Shown here: positions 52,477 through 60,642 of the stretch, piece after piece
How the letters are laid out: every line of letters starts with the position of its first letter
Numbering within the stretch: the stretch's first letter is position 1
From: Silvibacterium acidisoli
GTDB lineage: Bacteria > Acidobacteriota > Terriglobia > Terriglobales > Acidobacteriaceae
Length of the DNA stretch: 64,000 bases
Reading direction: 5' to 3'
Assembly (NCBI GenBank): GCA_022870745.1
Contig: CP085323.1
Span: forward strand, 3,348,001 to 3,412,000
The notes under the pieces: model-generated
Told to the model about the DNA's origin: nothing
What the model saw: only the letters and a program-made list of their open reading frames with translations
Databases searched by the model: none
Translations under genes and position numbers: made by a program

Positions 52477-54174
52477 ATGATGAAGGCCCGGGGCCCCTTT
52501 ACAAGACGAGAACTGATGAAGGGGGGACTGGCGGCCGTAGTCGCGTCATGGCGGCTGCCGCAGACGTTGGGTGCAATGAAGCATCAGTCGAGTGCGCTGC
52601 GAGTCGTCAACATCATGAACTTCATTCGCGCGGAAGAGCCGCGGGAGCCGATGGATCTGATGAAGCCCGTTCGCGAGCAGATGGCGTCGATTAAGGCGCA
52701 TAACCTGCCGGCGACGTGGTTGCTGCAATACGATGCTCTGGTGGAAGGGCCGTACGTGGAGTTCCTCAAGGCCGAGATGCCCGCCGATCATGAAGCGGGC
52801 ATCTGGTTTGAGATGAATCGGAAGATCTGTGACGATGCGGGCATAGCGTGGCGCGGCAAGCCGGAGTGGGAGTGGGATTATCACGTGCCGATTGCGTACG
52901 CTATTGGCTACGCCCCCGATGAACGTCGCAAGCTTGCCGACACTGCCATGGCAACCTTCAAGCGAATCTTTGGCCGCGACGCGAAGACGGTGGCCTCGTG
53001 GAACATGGACGCGATTTCTGCGGCGCACTTCTCCGATCATCACGGAATCGACGCGTTCGGTAATTGCCGTGACCAGTTGGCGACCGATGGCTTCACGATC
53101 TGGGGTTCGCCGATTGCTGCGTATTATCCAAGCCGAATTAACGCCTGGAGTCCGGCGCTCGAAAAGAAGCACCAGATCGAGACGCCGATGTTCAGGCTGC
53201 TTGGCCAGGATCCGGTCTACTACTACGACAACGTATTCAAGTATCCCGACACGATGGAGCCTGCATGGCCTTCTGGGCAGTCGGAGGTATTTGCCGATCG
53301 CTTCCTCGAGATGGTGGCGGATGCTCCGACCCAGGCAATCGCGTATGCACAGCTCGGACAGGAGAACAGCTTCGGCTGGCCGGTGATGGGTAACGCTTAT
53401 CTCATGCAGATGGGGAAGCTCGCAAAGTTGCGGAGAGGCGGCGGTATCGTAGTTGAAACCATGGGCGAAACAGGACGCCGCTTCAAGCATTCCTTCGCAT
53501 CAACGCCGACCCAGGCACAGGTCATGCTGCAGGATCCGTTCGGAAAGAATGATCCCCCTGAGCGGACGATCTGGTACCAGAGCAAGTACTATCGCGCGAA
53601 CCTCCACTTCCGCGGCGAGCAGTTCTACCTGCGCGATCTGCACGTTTACAGCGACGGTTTTGCCCAGCCTTACCTCACTGACCCAGTCCAGCAGCACGGT
53701 ATCGAACAGCGGATGCTGGCTGTCCTCGATGGCTATCACTGGAGCGACGACGAAACGCGTGCTGGCCGCAATGGTGTTCGTGCGATGGGGAGGTTTGTCA
53801 CGATAACGCCGGATAACAAAGAGACACCGCTTACGCTGCAGGGAGAGCCCATTGTGGAGGATAGAGGAACAAACCTGTGGACCCGAGTCCCATTGTCAGA
53901 CGGCGGCTCTTTAGGTGTTGTGTTCGGCGAGAAGGAAGTCAGCTTCACATTGGCAGGGCGGCAGCAAACGGAAACACCAGGGCTGCGGTTTGAGTGGGTT
54001 GCTGACCGCAGTGCTTTCAAAGAGGCTGCTACGGACCGCCTCCGGTATCGCTTTCGAGACTTCGACTACAGCGTCCGGATCGCGAACGGATCCGCGCTCA
54101 AATCGCCGGAGGGAGTGCGCGTCGTCGCCGATCGAATCGGTCCGCTACGGCTGTTGCTGGCGCAGGAAGAGTGA
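52477..54174 (+). CDS. TAT-exported NodB-like (polysaccharide-deacetylase-like) protein, uncharacterised
   Basis: About 565 residues from ATG 52477, with AAAGGA ten bases upstream; TTG 52471 is too close to that site. The TAT motif is TRRELMKGG. The N-terminal ~300 residues look like a NodB/TIM-type barrel: RVVNIMNFIRAEEPR, NLPATWLLQYDAL, HEAGIWFEMNR, FGRDAKTVASWNMDAISAAHF, CRDQLATDGFTIWGSP. This combination resembles deacetylase-like proteins whose usual His-rich metal triad is not clearly present, so the activity is open. The C-terminal ~200 residues are beta-rich (SLGVVFGEKEVSFTLAG). It sits at the edge of the sugar module of 54-62 kb, convergent with the IclR-type regulator, and may act on the same glycan. 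Confidence 0.68.
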   Translation: MMKARGPFTRRELMKGGLAAVVASWRLPQTLGAMKHQSSALRVVNIMNFIRAEEPREPMDLMKPVREQMASIKAHNLPATWLLQYDALVEGPYVEFLKAEMPADHEAGIWFEMNRKICDDAGIAWRGKPEWEWDYHVPIAYAIGYAPDERRKLADTAMATFKRIFGRDAKTVASWNMDAISAAHFSDHHGIDAFGNCRDQLATDGFTIWGSPIAAYYPSRINAWSPALEKKHQIETPMFRLLGQDPVYYYDNVFKYPDTMEPAWPSGQSEVFADRFLEMVADAPTQAIAYAQLGQENSFGWPVMGNAYLMQMGKLAKLRRGGGIVVETMGETGRRFKHSFASTPTQAQVMLQDPFGKNDPPERTIWYQSKYYRANLHFRGEQFYLRDLHVYSDGFAQPYLTDPVQQHGIEQRMLAVLDGYHWSDDETRAGRNGVRAMGRFVTITPDNKETPLTLQGEPIVEDRGTNLWTRVPLSDGGSLGVVFGEKEVSFTLAGRQQTETPGLRFEWVADRSAFKEAATDRLRYRFRDFDYSVRIANGSALKSPEGVRVVADRIGPLRLLLAQEE

Positions 54175-54223
54175 AGATACAGCCTTTTCCATGTCGAGCG
54201 ATCTGCGCTGAACGATACGGCGA

Positions 54224-55423
54224 TCACCGCTTGCTATAGAGCAATGCGTCGCTTTCGGTGCGGGAGATTTCTCCATCGTTTGGGTAGAGGCTGTTTACGT
54301 TACCCGGATGAACCAGACGGTGTTTCACAAAGGTGGCTGCGGGAACCTCTCGTCCACGGATTCTGTCGAGCGCCAGCTTGATAATGGCATCGCCATATCT
54401 CTCGGGAAAATAACCGACGGAGCCGATCAGTGCTGTGCCGGGCCTGCGCAGCTCGCGACGCGCTTCGATACTTGCGTTATGACCAACGGCGATGCAGTCT
54501 CCGGTGCGGCCACATTCCTCGAATGCCTGTAATCCGCCCAGGCAACTTGGATCATTCAAAGCGGCCAGTAAGGTCTTTGCAGAGCGGCTCCTGGAGAGGT
54601 GCTTACGCATGATGGCGAGGCTGTCTTCGAAGCGGCCTTTGCCGTCGAGATAGATCGCCTTCACATCGGGGGATCGTGGGAGTACCTCACGGATCCCGGC
54701 CAGTGTTGCTGTCATGCGCGAACGGGGAAGCGGGCCTGCTGCCGGCAGTTCCAGGAGAATAACTTCGTCGACGGCGCCGCCCCAACGCTCCATGCATGCT
54801 TTGCCCAAAGCGCGGCCGCCGATGATTCCCGCCTGGTAATTATCAGCGCCGTAGTAGATAGCGCCAGGGTGAGGTATTTCTATTGCGATCAGCGGAATCT
54901 TTGCCTCCAGCAGCTTGGAGGAGATGATGGAAGCGCTCTGATGATTCGTCTGAAATTCGATGACTAGATCTACGTGCCTGAGAATGAACGCTTCGGCATT
55001 CCGGATCGCTGCGCGCGAGGAGTAATGGTTATCGAGTACGAGCAGTTCAACATTCGCACGGTAAGCACTGCTTCGTATGCTGTCACAGACCAGCCGTGAG
55101 AAAGAGAATTCATCAGATTGCGACGCGTATCCGATACGGAGTCGTGGTTGTACCTGCTGGCCCATCAACCTGTAGCTGTTTTTCGATACCTTCTCGACCA
55201 TCCCGGAGCCAACGAGCGTTGATAGCAGACGGTAAGCCGTGGGGCGAGGGAGTCCAATGCTCCTGCAGACAGCGTCGAGGGTGACATTTGCGGGAGTCCG
55301 TTGAAGGTACTTCAGGATTTCGCAAGCCCTCGCGACAGACTGCACGTTGTGATCGCGCGTTTCAGTGCGTGATGGATCCGCGCGAAGAGACAACGCTCCG
55401 GATCTCGATGAGGCGTGCTTCAC
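54224..55423 (-). CDS. Chimeric regulator: IclR-type winged helix fused to a periplasmic-binding-protein (LacI/RbsB-like) sensor domain
   Basis: 399 residues. Residues ~27-95 are an IclR-type helix-turn-helix (VQSVARACEILKYLQ, VTLDAVCRSIGLPRPTAYRLLSTLVGSGMVEK, broken here as CRSIGLPRPTAYRLLSTL). IclR proteins normally continue with a GAF-like effector domain. Here residues ~105-385 instead read as a type-1 periplasmic-binding-protein domain as in LacI or RbsB: RIGYASQSDEFSFSRLVCDSI, LVLDNHYSSRAAIRNAEAFI, IPLIAIEIPHPGAIYYGADNYQAG, EVILLELPAAGP, LAALNDPSCLGGLQAFEECGR, ALIGSVGYFPERYGDAIIKLAL. So it is predicted to bind a sugar and act as a repressor or activator. It is divergent from a TonB receptor, with three TTTCG/CGAAA palindromes between. 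Start GTG 55423. Confidence 0.88.
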   Translation of the reverse strand: MKHASSRSGALSLRADPSRTETRDHNVQSVARACEILKYLQRTPANVTLDAVCRSIGLPRPTAYRLLSTLVGSGMVEKVSKNSYRLMGQQVQPRLRIGYASQSDEFSFSRLVCDSIRSSAYRANVELLVLDNHYSSRAAIRNAEAFILRHVDLVIEFQTNHQSASIISSKLLEAKIPLIAIEIPHPGAIYYGADNYQAGIIGGRALGKACMERWGGAVDEVILLELPAAGPLPRSRMTATLAGIREVLPRSPDVKAIYLDGKGRFEDSLAIMRKHLSRSRSAKTLLAALNDPSCLGGLQAFEECGRTGDCIAVGHNASIEARRELRRPGTALIGSVGYFPERYGDAIIKLALDRIRGREVPAATFVKHRLVHPGNVNSLYPNDGEISRTESDALLYSKR

Positions 55424-55444
55424 GCGTGCCAGTATAAGCGGAAG

Positions 55445-55459
55445 TTCGCACGATGCGAA
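55445..55459. promoter_or_regulatory. Palindrome 1, TTCGCA-CGA-TGCGAA
   Basis: Perfect inverted repeat of 6-bp arms, 22 bases upstream of the IclR/PBP chimera start. It shares TTCG/CGAA half-sites with two more palindromes in the same region and suits autoregulation. Confidence 0.5.
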
Positions 55460-55581
55460 AGACGGCCAGAATTTCTCCCTGTGAAATTACGAATTCTGAT
55501 GTGTTGCGACTCTGGGTCAAGGGATCCGGGTGTTTTTCTGGAATAGCTGTTTGGCAGACGCTTGTTTGGGTAGATGGCTAA

Positions 55582-55598
55582 ATTTCGCACTACGAAAT
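55582..55598. promoter_or_regulatory. Palindrome 2, ATTTCG-CACTA-CGAAAT
   Basis: Perfect 6-bp arms with a 5-base spacer, about 100 bases upstream of the TonB receptor start, in the position of a promoter/operator for the receptor operon. Confidence 0.55.
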
Positions 55599-55669
55599 AA
55601 ACGCATATTGAGAAAAACAAGTTTGCAGGCCTGAAGCCCTCCAGCTAGCTTTGCGAGGTTTGGCTAGAC

Positions 55670-55683
55670 ATTTCGTTCGAAAT
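55670..55683. promoter_or_regulatory. Palindrome 3, ATTTCG-TT-CGAAAT
   Basis: Same half-sites as palindrome 2 with a 2-base spacer, 18 bases before the receptor ATG at 55702. Its position argues that the receptor starts at 55702, not at the earlier in-frame codon 55651. Confidence 0.5.
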
Positions 55684-55701
55684 CAGGAATGGGCTTTGCA
55701 T

Positions 55702-58700
55702 ATGAAGCAGCTTATCTCGATAAGGCTGAGTTTTCTTTTCCTCCTCATGTTGGGTCTCGCATTTGTTGCTGGAGTTGGCGATGCGCAGCAGATTACAGGC
55801 AGTGCGAGCGTACGTGTAACAGACAGTTCTTCAGCAGCATTGAATGGAGCCAGGGTAGCGCTGCTACGCACTGCGACCGGCGAGAAGAAGAATGGGACTA
55901 CAGGCAATGACGGAAGCTATACCTTCGACCTGTTGCAGCCAGGCGAATATACCGTGATCGTGGAGCATGAGGGGTTTGCTTCTACGACGCTACAGAACAT
56001 CACGATCAGTATCGGCGAACACATCAGCATTCCTGTCCGGTTGGCCGTGGGGTCGGCAAAGGAATCCGTAACAGTCTCAGCAGAGAGTGCGTCATTGCTC
56101 AATGTTGAAAGCGCATCGGTGGGTCAGGCCATTCAGAGCCATGTAATCCAGGACCTTCCTCTGAACGGCCGCAACTTCGTACAGTTGCTCTACCTGGCGA
56201 CCGGTGCGCAACCTGTGGGGGGCGGTAATTCTCCTGCTTCAACCTGGACAGGCCGCAGTGATGTATCGGTCTCCGTCTCGGGGCTGCGTGAGAGCGATGT
56301 GAGCTACCTGGTGAATGGAATCGAAACGCGCAACCCTCGATTTGGAAACGCGGGTCTATTTCTTTCTCCGGATGCGATCCAGGAATTTCGCGTGCAGCGC
56401 ACAACCTTCGGCGCTGAATTTGGCGAGAGCGCGTCGGTGGTGAATATGACGATTCGCAGTGGATCAAACCAGTTCCACGGAGATGCGTTTGAGCTGAATC
56501 GCAACCGCGATTATGCAGCGAATGATTATTTTCTGAATCAGACAGGACAGCAGAGACCGCCGTTTAACCAAAACAATTTTGGAGTGACGCTCGCCGGGCC
56601 GGTGTGGATTCCAAAGTTGTATGACGGTCGCAACCGGACATTCTTCATGTTTAACTACGAGGGCTTTCGGCAGGTGCAGGGAACGGCGCTCACTGGCCTG
56701 TACCCCTCGGCAGCGCAGTTGCAGGGAAACCTTGCCGACGACAGCGCAGGCACCGGTATCTACCCGCTCAGCTCGACTTTCTGTGCGCAAAACGCCGGAT
56801 CGGCTAAATGTGCGGACGTGATCAATCCCGCGACCGGGCAGCCATTTCCCGGAAATGTGATTCCCGCGGCAGAGCTCGATCCCGTGGATCAGAAGGCCCT
56901 GCCGTACATTCCTGCGCCGAACTTTCCTCAAAACCAGGGAAGTCCCAACTTTCCTTCCTTCAACACCATCGCGTCTCCAGATATCCGCAATACATGGGAT
57001 CAGTACAACGGCCGCGTCGACCAGAGGCTCGGCGCCAAGGACAATCTCTATGCAACGTTTTCAGATGAGACGCAGAATCTTTATAACCCGTCGATTCAGC
57101 CCCTGGGCGGAAACAACTATCCACTGGCCGATCACCTGTGGACGGTGAGCTACACGCATGTGTTCTCGCCTTCGCTGTTGAACGAACTACGCCTTGGACT
57201 GAACAACTCGATTACGTTTCTCACGCCGGAAAGCGCAAACGGGCCAAACTATGCGCAAACTGTTTTTGGGTTGAAAAATACCGACAGCGATCCGCTCGTC
57301 TTCGGTATTCCTGACTTCGGTATCGGCGGGTTCTCCGGTATTGGATCTTTCTCGGAAACCATCGGAGCTCAGGCAAAGTACTATCAGCTAACTGACAACG
57401 TTGCGGTTACAAAAAGCAGGCATAACCTGATGGCCGGTGTGGAGCTGATGCATATGCGCATCAACCAGACCACCGACTTCAGCGGGAACCCAAACTTCAC
57501 GTTTGACGGACGATATACGGGCACAGTGAACAACGGTACGGGCCTGGGAGACTTCCTGCTGGGCATTCCATACTCGGCATCGGGGGCCGCAGGAAATTCA
57601 GCGCAGGACCTGCATTCGAATTATTACGGAGTCTATGCGCAGGACAACTGGCAAATTTCTCCGAGCTTCCTGCTGAGCTACGGTTTGCGGTATGAGTTTT
57701 CGCGGCCGCCGATCGAAACACATAATCACCAGGCATACTTCGATCTCGCGAGCGGCCAGGAGGTCGTCGCTGGGCAGGGAATCCGCCGCTCAATCGTGAA
57801 GCCTGACTATCTTGGGTTGGCGCCGAGAATCGGGTTCACGTGGAAGCCCCCTTATCTGAACAATACTGTGCTGCGTGGTGGATTCGGAATTTATTACGCT
57901 ACCGACAATCTGAACGAACTGCAGTTCAGTATTGTGGGCTCGCCCTTTTACCAGGTGCAGACGGTGAACAGCGATCCCACAAGGCCGACACTTTCGATGG
58001 AAGACATGCTTCCCTCGTTTGCTACTTCGACCAATCTGAATCCGTTCACGCTCGATCCGAACAGCCGCCTTCCTTACTACGAACAGTTCGGGCTAGACCT
58101 CCAGCAGATCCTCGGTAAAGACTATCTCTTTGAGCTTGAGTATGCGGGAAATATCGGTAAGGACCTGCCGCAACGCTATAACGCGAATGTCGCGACAATC
58201 GATCCGACGGGCACCCTCTCGATCAGCAGCCGCGCGCCATATCCATCATTTGGCTACATCCTGCGCGATTGGAATGAAGGCTCCGCAAGCTATAACGCGC
58301 TCACAGCGAAGCTGGAGAAGCGTTACAGTAACGGCTTGTCGTTCCTTGGATCATTCACGTGGGCAAAGGCTCTTGACCAGGGAATTACAGATGACACCTC
58401 GGCGATTTCGCGAGACTTCCGTGAATATGACTGGGGTGTATCCGATTATGATGTTCCCGTGCGTTTTGTCGGCAATGTTACCTACGACCTGCCCTTCGGA
58501 GCTGGCAAGACATTCATGACAGGAGCAGGACGCGGCATGAACTATCTCGTCGGCGGATGGCAGATCAACGCGATCACAACGTTTACCGCAGGGCAGTATG
58601 GAACCGCCTCGCTGAACACTGACTGGCTGAATATCGGTTCGTTTTCGCAGTCGCGTCCGAACCTCGACAAGGGGCTTGCAACGGTGGGAAGAAAGCTGCC

Positions 58701-58989
58701 GACGCAGTACTTCAACGCCGCAGCGTTTTCTATTCCCACAACGCACGTTGAAGGAAATGCCGGTCGCAATACACTTGAACAGCCCGGCTACGACAACTGG
58801 GACACAAGTCTTTTCAAGACATTTCCCATCCGGGACAACGTGAACTTTCAATTCCGGTTCGAGTTCTTCAATACTTTCAATCACACGCAGTTCGGCAATG
58901 CGAGCCTGACCCTCGGTCCAGGATTTGGGCAGATTACCTCTGACCGCAGTCCCAGGATCATCCAGCTAGGAGGAAGGCTGAATTGGTAA
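55702..58989 (+). CDS. TonB-dependent receptor, Oar-like, of the IclR-controlled module
   Basis: 1,095 residues from ATG 55702, which begins the signal peptide MKQLISIRLSFLFLLMLG directly. Beta-sandwich ITGSASVRVTDSSSAALNGA to VEHEGFASTTL, plug motifs DLPLNGRNFVQLLYLATG and VSYLVNGIETRNPR, and a barrel ending GGRLNW. Trp replaces the usual terminal Phe, still an aromatic end for barrel insertion. The next gene, a GH39-like glycosidase, follows almost without a gap, then an AraA-like isomerase, so uptake, cleavage and isomerisation are encoded in order on one transcript. The divergent IclR/PBP chimera and the palindromes between them point to sugar-responsive control. The likely ligand is a pentose- or deoxy-sugar-containing oligosaccharide, inferred only. 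Confidence 0.92.
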   Translation: MKQLISIRLSFLFLLMLGLAFVAGVGDAQQITGSASVRVTDSSSAALNGARVALLRTATGEKKNGTTGNDGSYTFDLLQPGEYTVIVEHEGFASTTLQNITISIGEHISIPVRLAVGSAKESVTVSAESASLLNVESASVGQAIQSHVIQDLPLNGRNFVQLLYLATGAQPVGGGNSPASTWTGRSDVSVSVSGLRESDVSYLVNGIETRNPRFGNAGLFLSPDAIQEFRVQRTTFGAEFGESASVVNMTIRSGSNQFHGDAFELNRNRDYAANDYFLNQTGQQRPPFNQNNFGVTLAGPVWIPKLYDGRNRTFFMFNYEGFRQVQGTALTGLYPSAAQLQGNLADDSAGTGIYPLSSTFCAQNAGSAKCADVINPATGQPFPGNVIPAAELDPVDQKALPYIPAPNFPQNQGSPNFPSFNTIASPDIRNTWDQYNGRVDQRLGAKDNLYATFSDETQNLYNPSIQPLGGNNYPLADHLWTVSYTHVFSPSLLNELRLGLNNSITFLTPESANGPNYAQTVFGLKNTDSDPLVFGIPDFGIGGFSGIGSFSETIGAQAKYYQLTDNVAVTKSRHNLMAGVELMHMRINQTTDFSGNPNFTFDGRYTGTVNNGTGLGDFLLGIPYSASGAAGNSAQDLHSNYYGVYAQDNWQISPSFLLSYGLRYEFSRPPIETHNHQAYFDLASGQEVVAGQGIRRSIVKPDYLGLAPRIGFTWKPPYLNNTVLRGGFGIYYATDNLNELQFSIVGSPFYQVQTVNSDPTRPTLSMEDMLPSFATSTNLNPFTLDPNSRLPYYEQFGLDLQQILGKDYLFELEYAGNIGKDLPQRYNANVATIDPTGTLSISSRAPYPSFGYILRDWNEGSASYNALTAKLEKRYSNGLSFLGSFTWAKALDQGITDDTSAISRDFREYDWGVSDYDVPVRFVGNVTYDLPFGAGKTFMTGAGRGMNYLVGGWQINAITTFTAGQYGTASLNTDWLNIGSFSQSRPNLDKGLATVGRKLPTQYFNAAAFSIPTTHVEGNAGRNTLEQPGYDNWDTSLFKTFPIRDNVNFQFRFEFFNTFNHTQFGNASLTLGPGFGQITSDRSPRIIQLGGRLNW

Positions 58990-59033
58990 CAGTTAAGGCA
59001 GCAATATTAAGCATCAGGAAAAATGGAGACCAG

Positions 59034-60551
59034 ATGGCAGGCCGGCAAAGGAATCGCGTATGGATCGCAGGTGGTTTAGCGCTTGTGTTGGGTGGCGTAT
59101 CTTCTAATCTGTTGGCACAACAGGCGGGGGGATCCGCCGAAGTCTCCGTGGACTGGGGAAAGACGGTGATCGTCTCCCGCTCTACGCCGACGCTGCAGGT
59201 AGTTGTGAATCCCATGCTGCGTCCGGGCTCTCCGATTGTGGATGGAGCCTTTTCGGCAGTGCAGGATCTGGGCGCTGATTACGTTCGCTATGTACCATGG
59301 CTTCCTTATCCGAAGCTTGGAGTGGCAGAGCTTGAGCCGCCCACTTCATCAAGCACGTCGTGGGACTTCTCCCTGATTGATCCGATCACTCGAGCGTTTC
59401 TGGATTCTACCGCAGGGCACTCCACGATTATGAACTTCAGCACCATCCCCGCGTGGCTTTTCAAGACGCCCAAGCCTGTAACTTATCCGAGCGATCCCAA
59501 CACCGTGGATTGGCATTACACACAGGGAACGGAGCTGGTCGATCCCTCAGGTAAAGCGCTTGGAGACTACTATGCGCGTCTTGTGAGCTGGTACACCAAG
59601 GGTGCATTCACTGATGAGAATGGGAAGGTGCACAAGTCCGGGTACCACTATCGTTTTCCCTACTGGGAAGTTCTCAATGAGGTTGAAGCAGAGCACGAGA
59701 TGACCGCGGAGCAATATACAGAGCGTTATGACGCTATTGTGCATGCGATCCACGAGGTAAGTCCGCAGACAAAGTTCGTTGGAATGGCACTGGCCGCACC
59801 TTCCGACCATCCAGAGTTCTTCGAATATTTTCTGAACCATGCACATCACAGACCGGACACACCTCTTGACTACATCTCGTACCACTTCTATGCGACGCCT
59901 GACGAGAGCCAGGGCGCTGACGACTGGCAGTATTCTTTCTTCAACCAGGCGGACAAGTTTTTGACCACCGTTCGATATATTGAACAGATCAGAAAGAGGC
60001 TTTCTCCAGAGACGAAAACCGATACGGACGAACTTGGCGTCATTCTGCCCACCGACAACAGGCCTGATGATGCGAAGATCGCAATTCCACCGAGTTACTG
60101 GAACGCTGCTGGTGCTCTCTACGCGTACCTGTACATCGGCCTGGCACAGCAGGGGATCGATGTGATCGGAGAGTCGCAACTTGTCGGTTATCCGTCACAG
60201 TATCCCAGCGTCACAATGATCGATTGGAAAAATGGCAAGCCGAACGCGCGTTATTGGGTTCTTAAGCTGATCAAGGAGAACTTCCAACCCGGTGACAGGA
60301 TGGTCAAGACGGAGGCAAACGGAAGTGGCGCGGTCACTGCGCAGGCTTTCATAACAGACGCAGGCCGCAAGCTGCTGATCGTCAATCGCAGGAATAGGAC
60401 AGTCGACATAAAGCTTCCTGCAGATGCAAGCCATGGTGTATTGGAAACAGTGGACCAGGCAAGCGGCGAAGGACCTGCGCAACGCACCGAGGTCAACTCG
60501 TCAATCGTTCACCTATCTCCCTTTTCTGTTGCCGTGCTGAAGCTACAGTAA
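59034..60551 (+). CDS. GH39-like (clan GH-A) glycoside hydrolase, exported
   Basis: 505 residues from ATG 59034, with GGAG five bases upstream; an earlier in-frame codon at 58983 overlaps the receptor end and lacks a ribosome binding site. Signal peptide VWIAGGLALVLGGVSSNLLAQ. The barrel shows DLGADYVRYVPWLPYPKLG, TIMNFSTIPAWLF, the acid/base-type YWEVLNEVEAEH (Asn-Glu), YISYHFYATPDES and TKTDTDELGVILP as a possible nucleophile strand, then a small beta domain (KLLIVNRRNRTVDIKLP, VAVLKLQ). This arrangement is closest to GH39 xylosidase/iduronidase-like enzymes, but the specificity cannot be read. It is the middle gene of receptor-glycosidase-isomerase, so it probably releases the sugar that the isomerase uses. 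Confidence 0.75.
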   Translation: MAGRQRNRVWIAGGLALVLGGVSSNLLAQQAGGSAEVSVDWGKTVIVSRSTPTLQVVVNPMLRPGSPIVDGAFSAVQDLGADYVRYVPWLPYPKLGVAELEPPTSSSTSWDFSLIDPITRAFLDSTAGHSTIMNFSTIPAWLFKTPKPVTYPSDPNTVDWHYTQGTELVDPSGKALGDYYARLVSWYTKGAFTDENGKVHKSGYHYRFPYWEVLNEVEAEHEMTAEQYTERYDAIVHAIHEVSPQTKFVGMALAAPSDHPEFFEYFLNHAHHRPDTPLDYISYHFYATPDESQGADDWQYSFFNQADKFLTTVRYIEQIRKRLSPETKTDTDELGVILPTDNRPDDAKIAIPPSYWNAAGALYAYLYIGLAQQGIDVIGESQLVGYPSQYPSVTMIDWKNGKPNARYWVLKLIKENFQPGDRMVKTEANGSGAVTAQAFITDAGRKLLIVNRRNRTVDIKLPADASHGVLETVDQASGEGPAQRTEVNSSIVHLSPFSVAVLKLQ

Positions 60552-60554
60552 GAC

Positions 60555-60641
60555 ATGGTTAAGTTGAAGGAGCATCCAGTGTTCGATACAACGCTGACGA
60601 ACATACAGAAGGTCTTCTACATGCCGGGAAGAGCGGGTTGA
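60555..60641 (+). CDS. Possible 28-residue small ORF between glycosidase and isomerase
   Basis: ATG 60555 to TGA 60641 encodes a 28-residue peptide that opens MVKLKEH and ends FYMPGRAG, filling the gap between the two genes exactly (3 and 1 bases from its neighbours). No good ribosome binding site is seen, but translation could be coupled to the glycosidase stop. It may be a leader peptide, a conserved small protein, a remnant, or chance. Confidence 0.3.
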   Translation: MVKLKEHPVFDTTLTNIQKVFYMPGRAG

Positions 60642-60642
60642 A

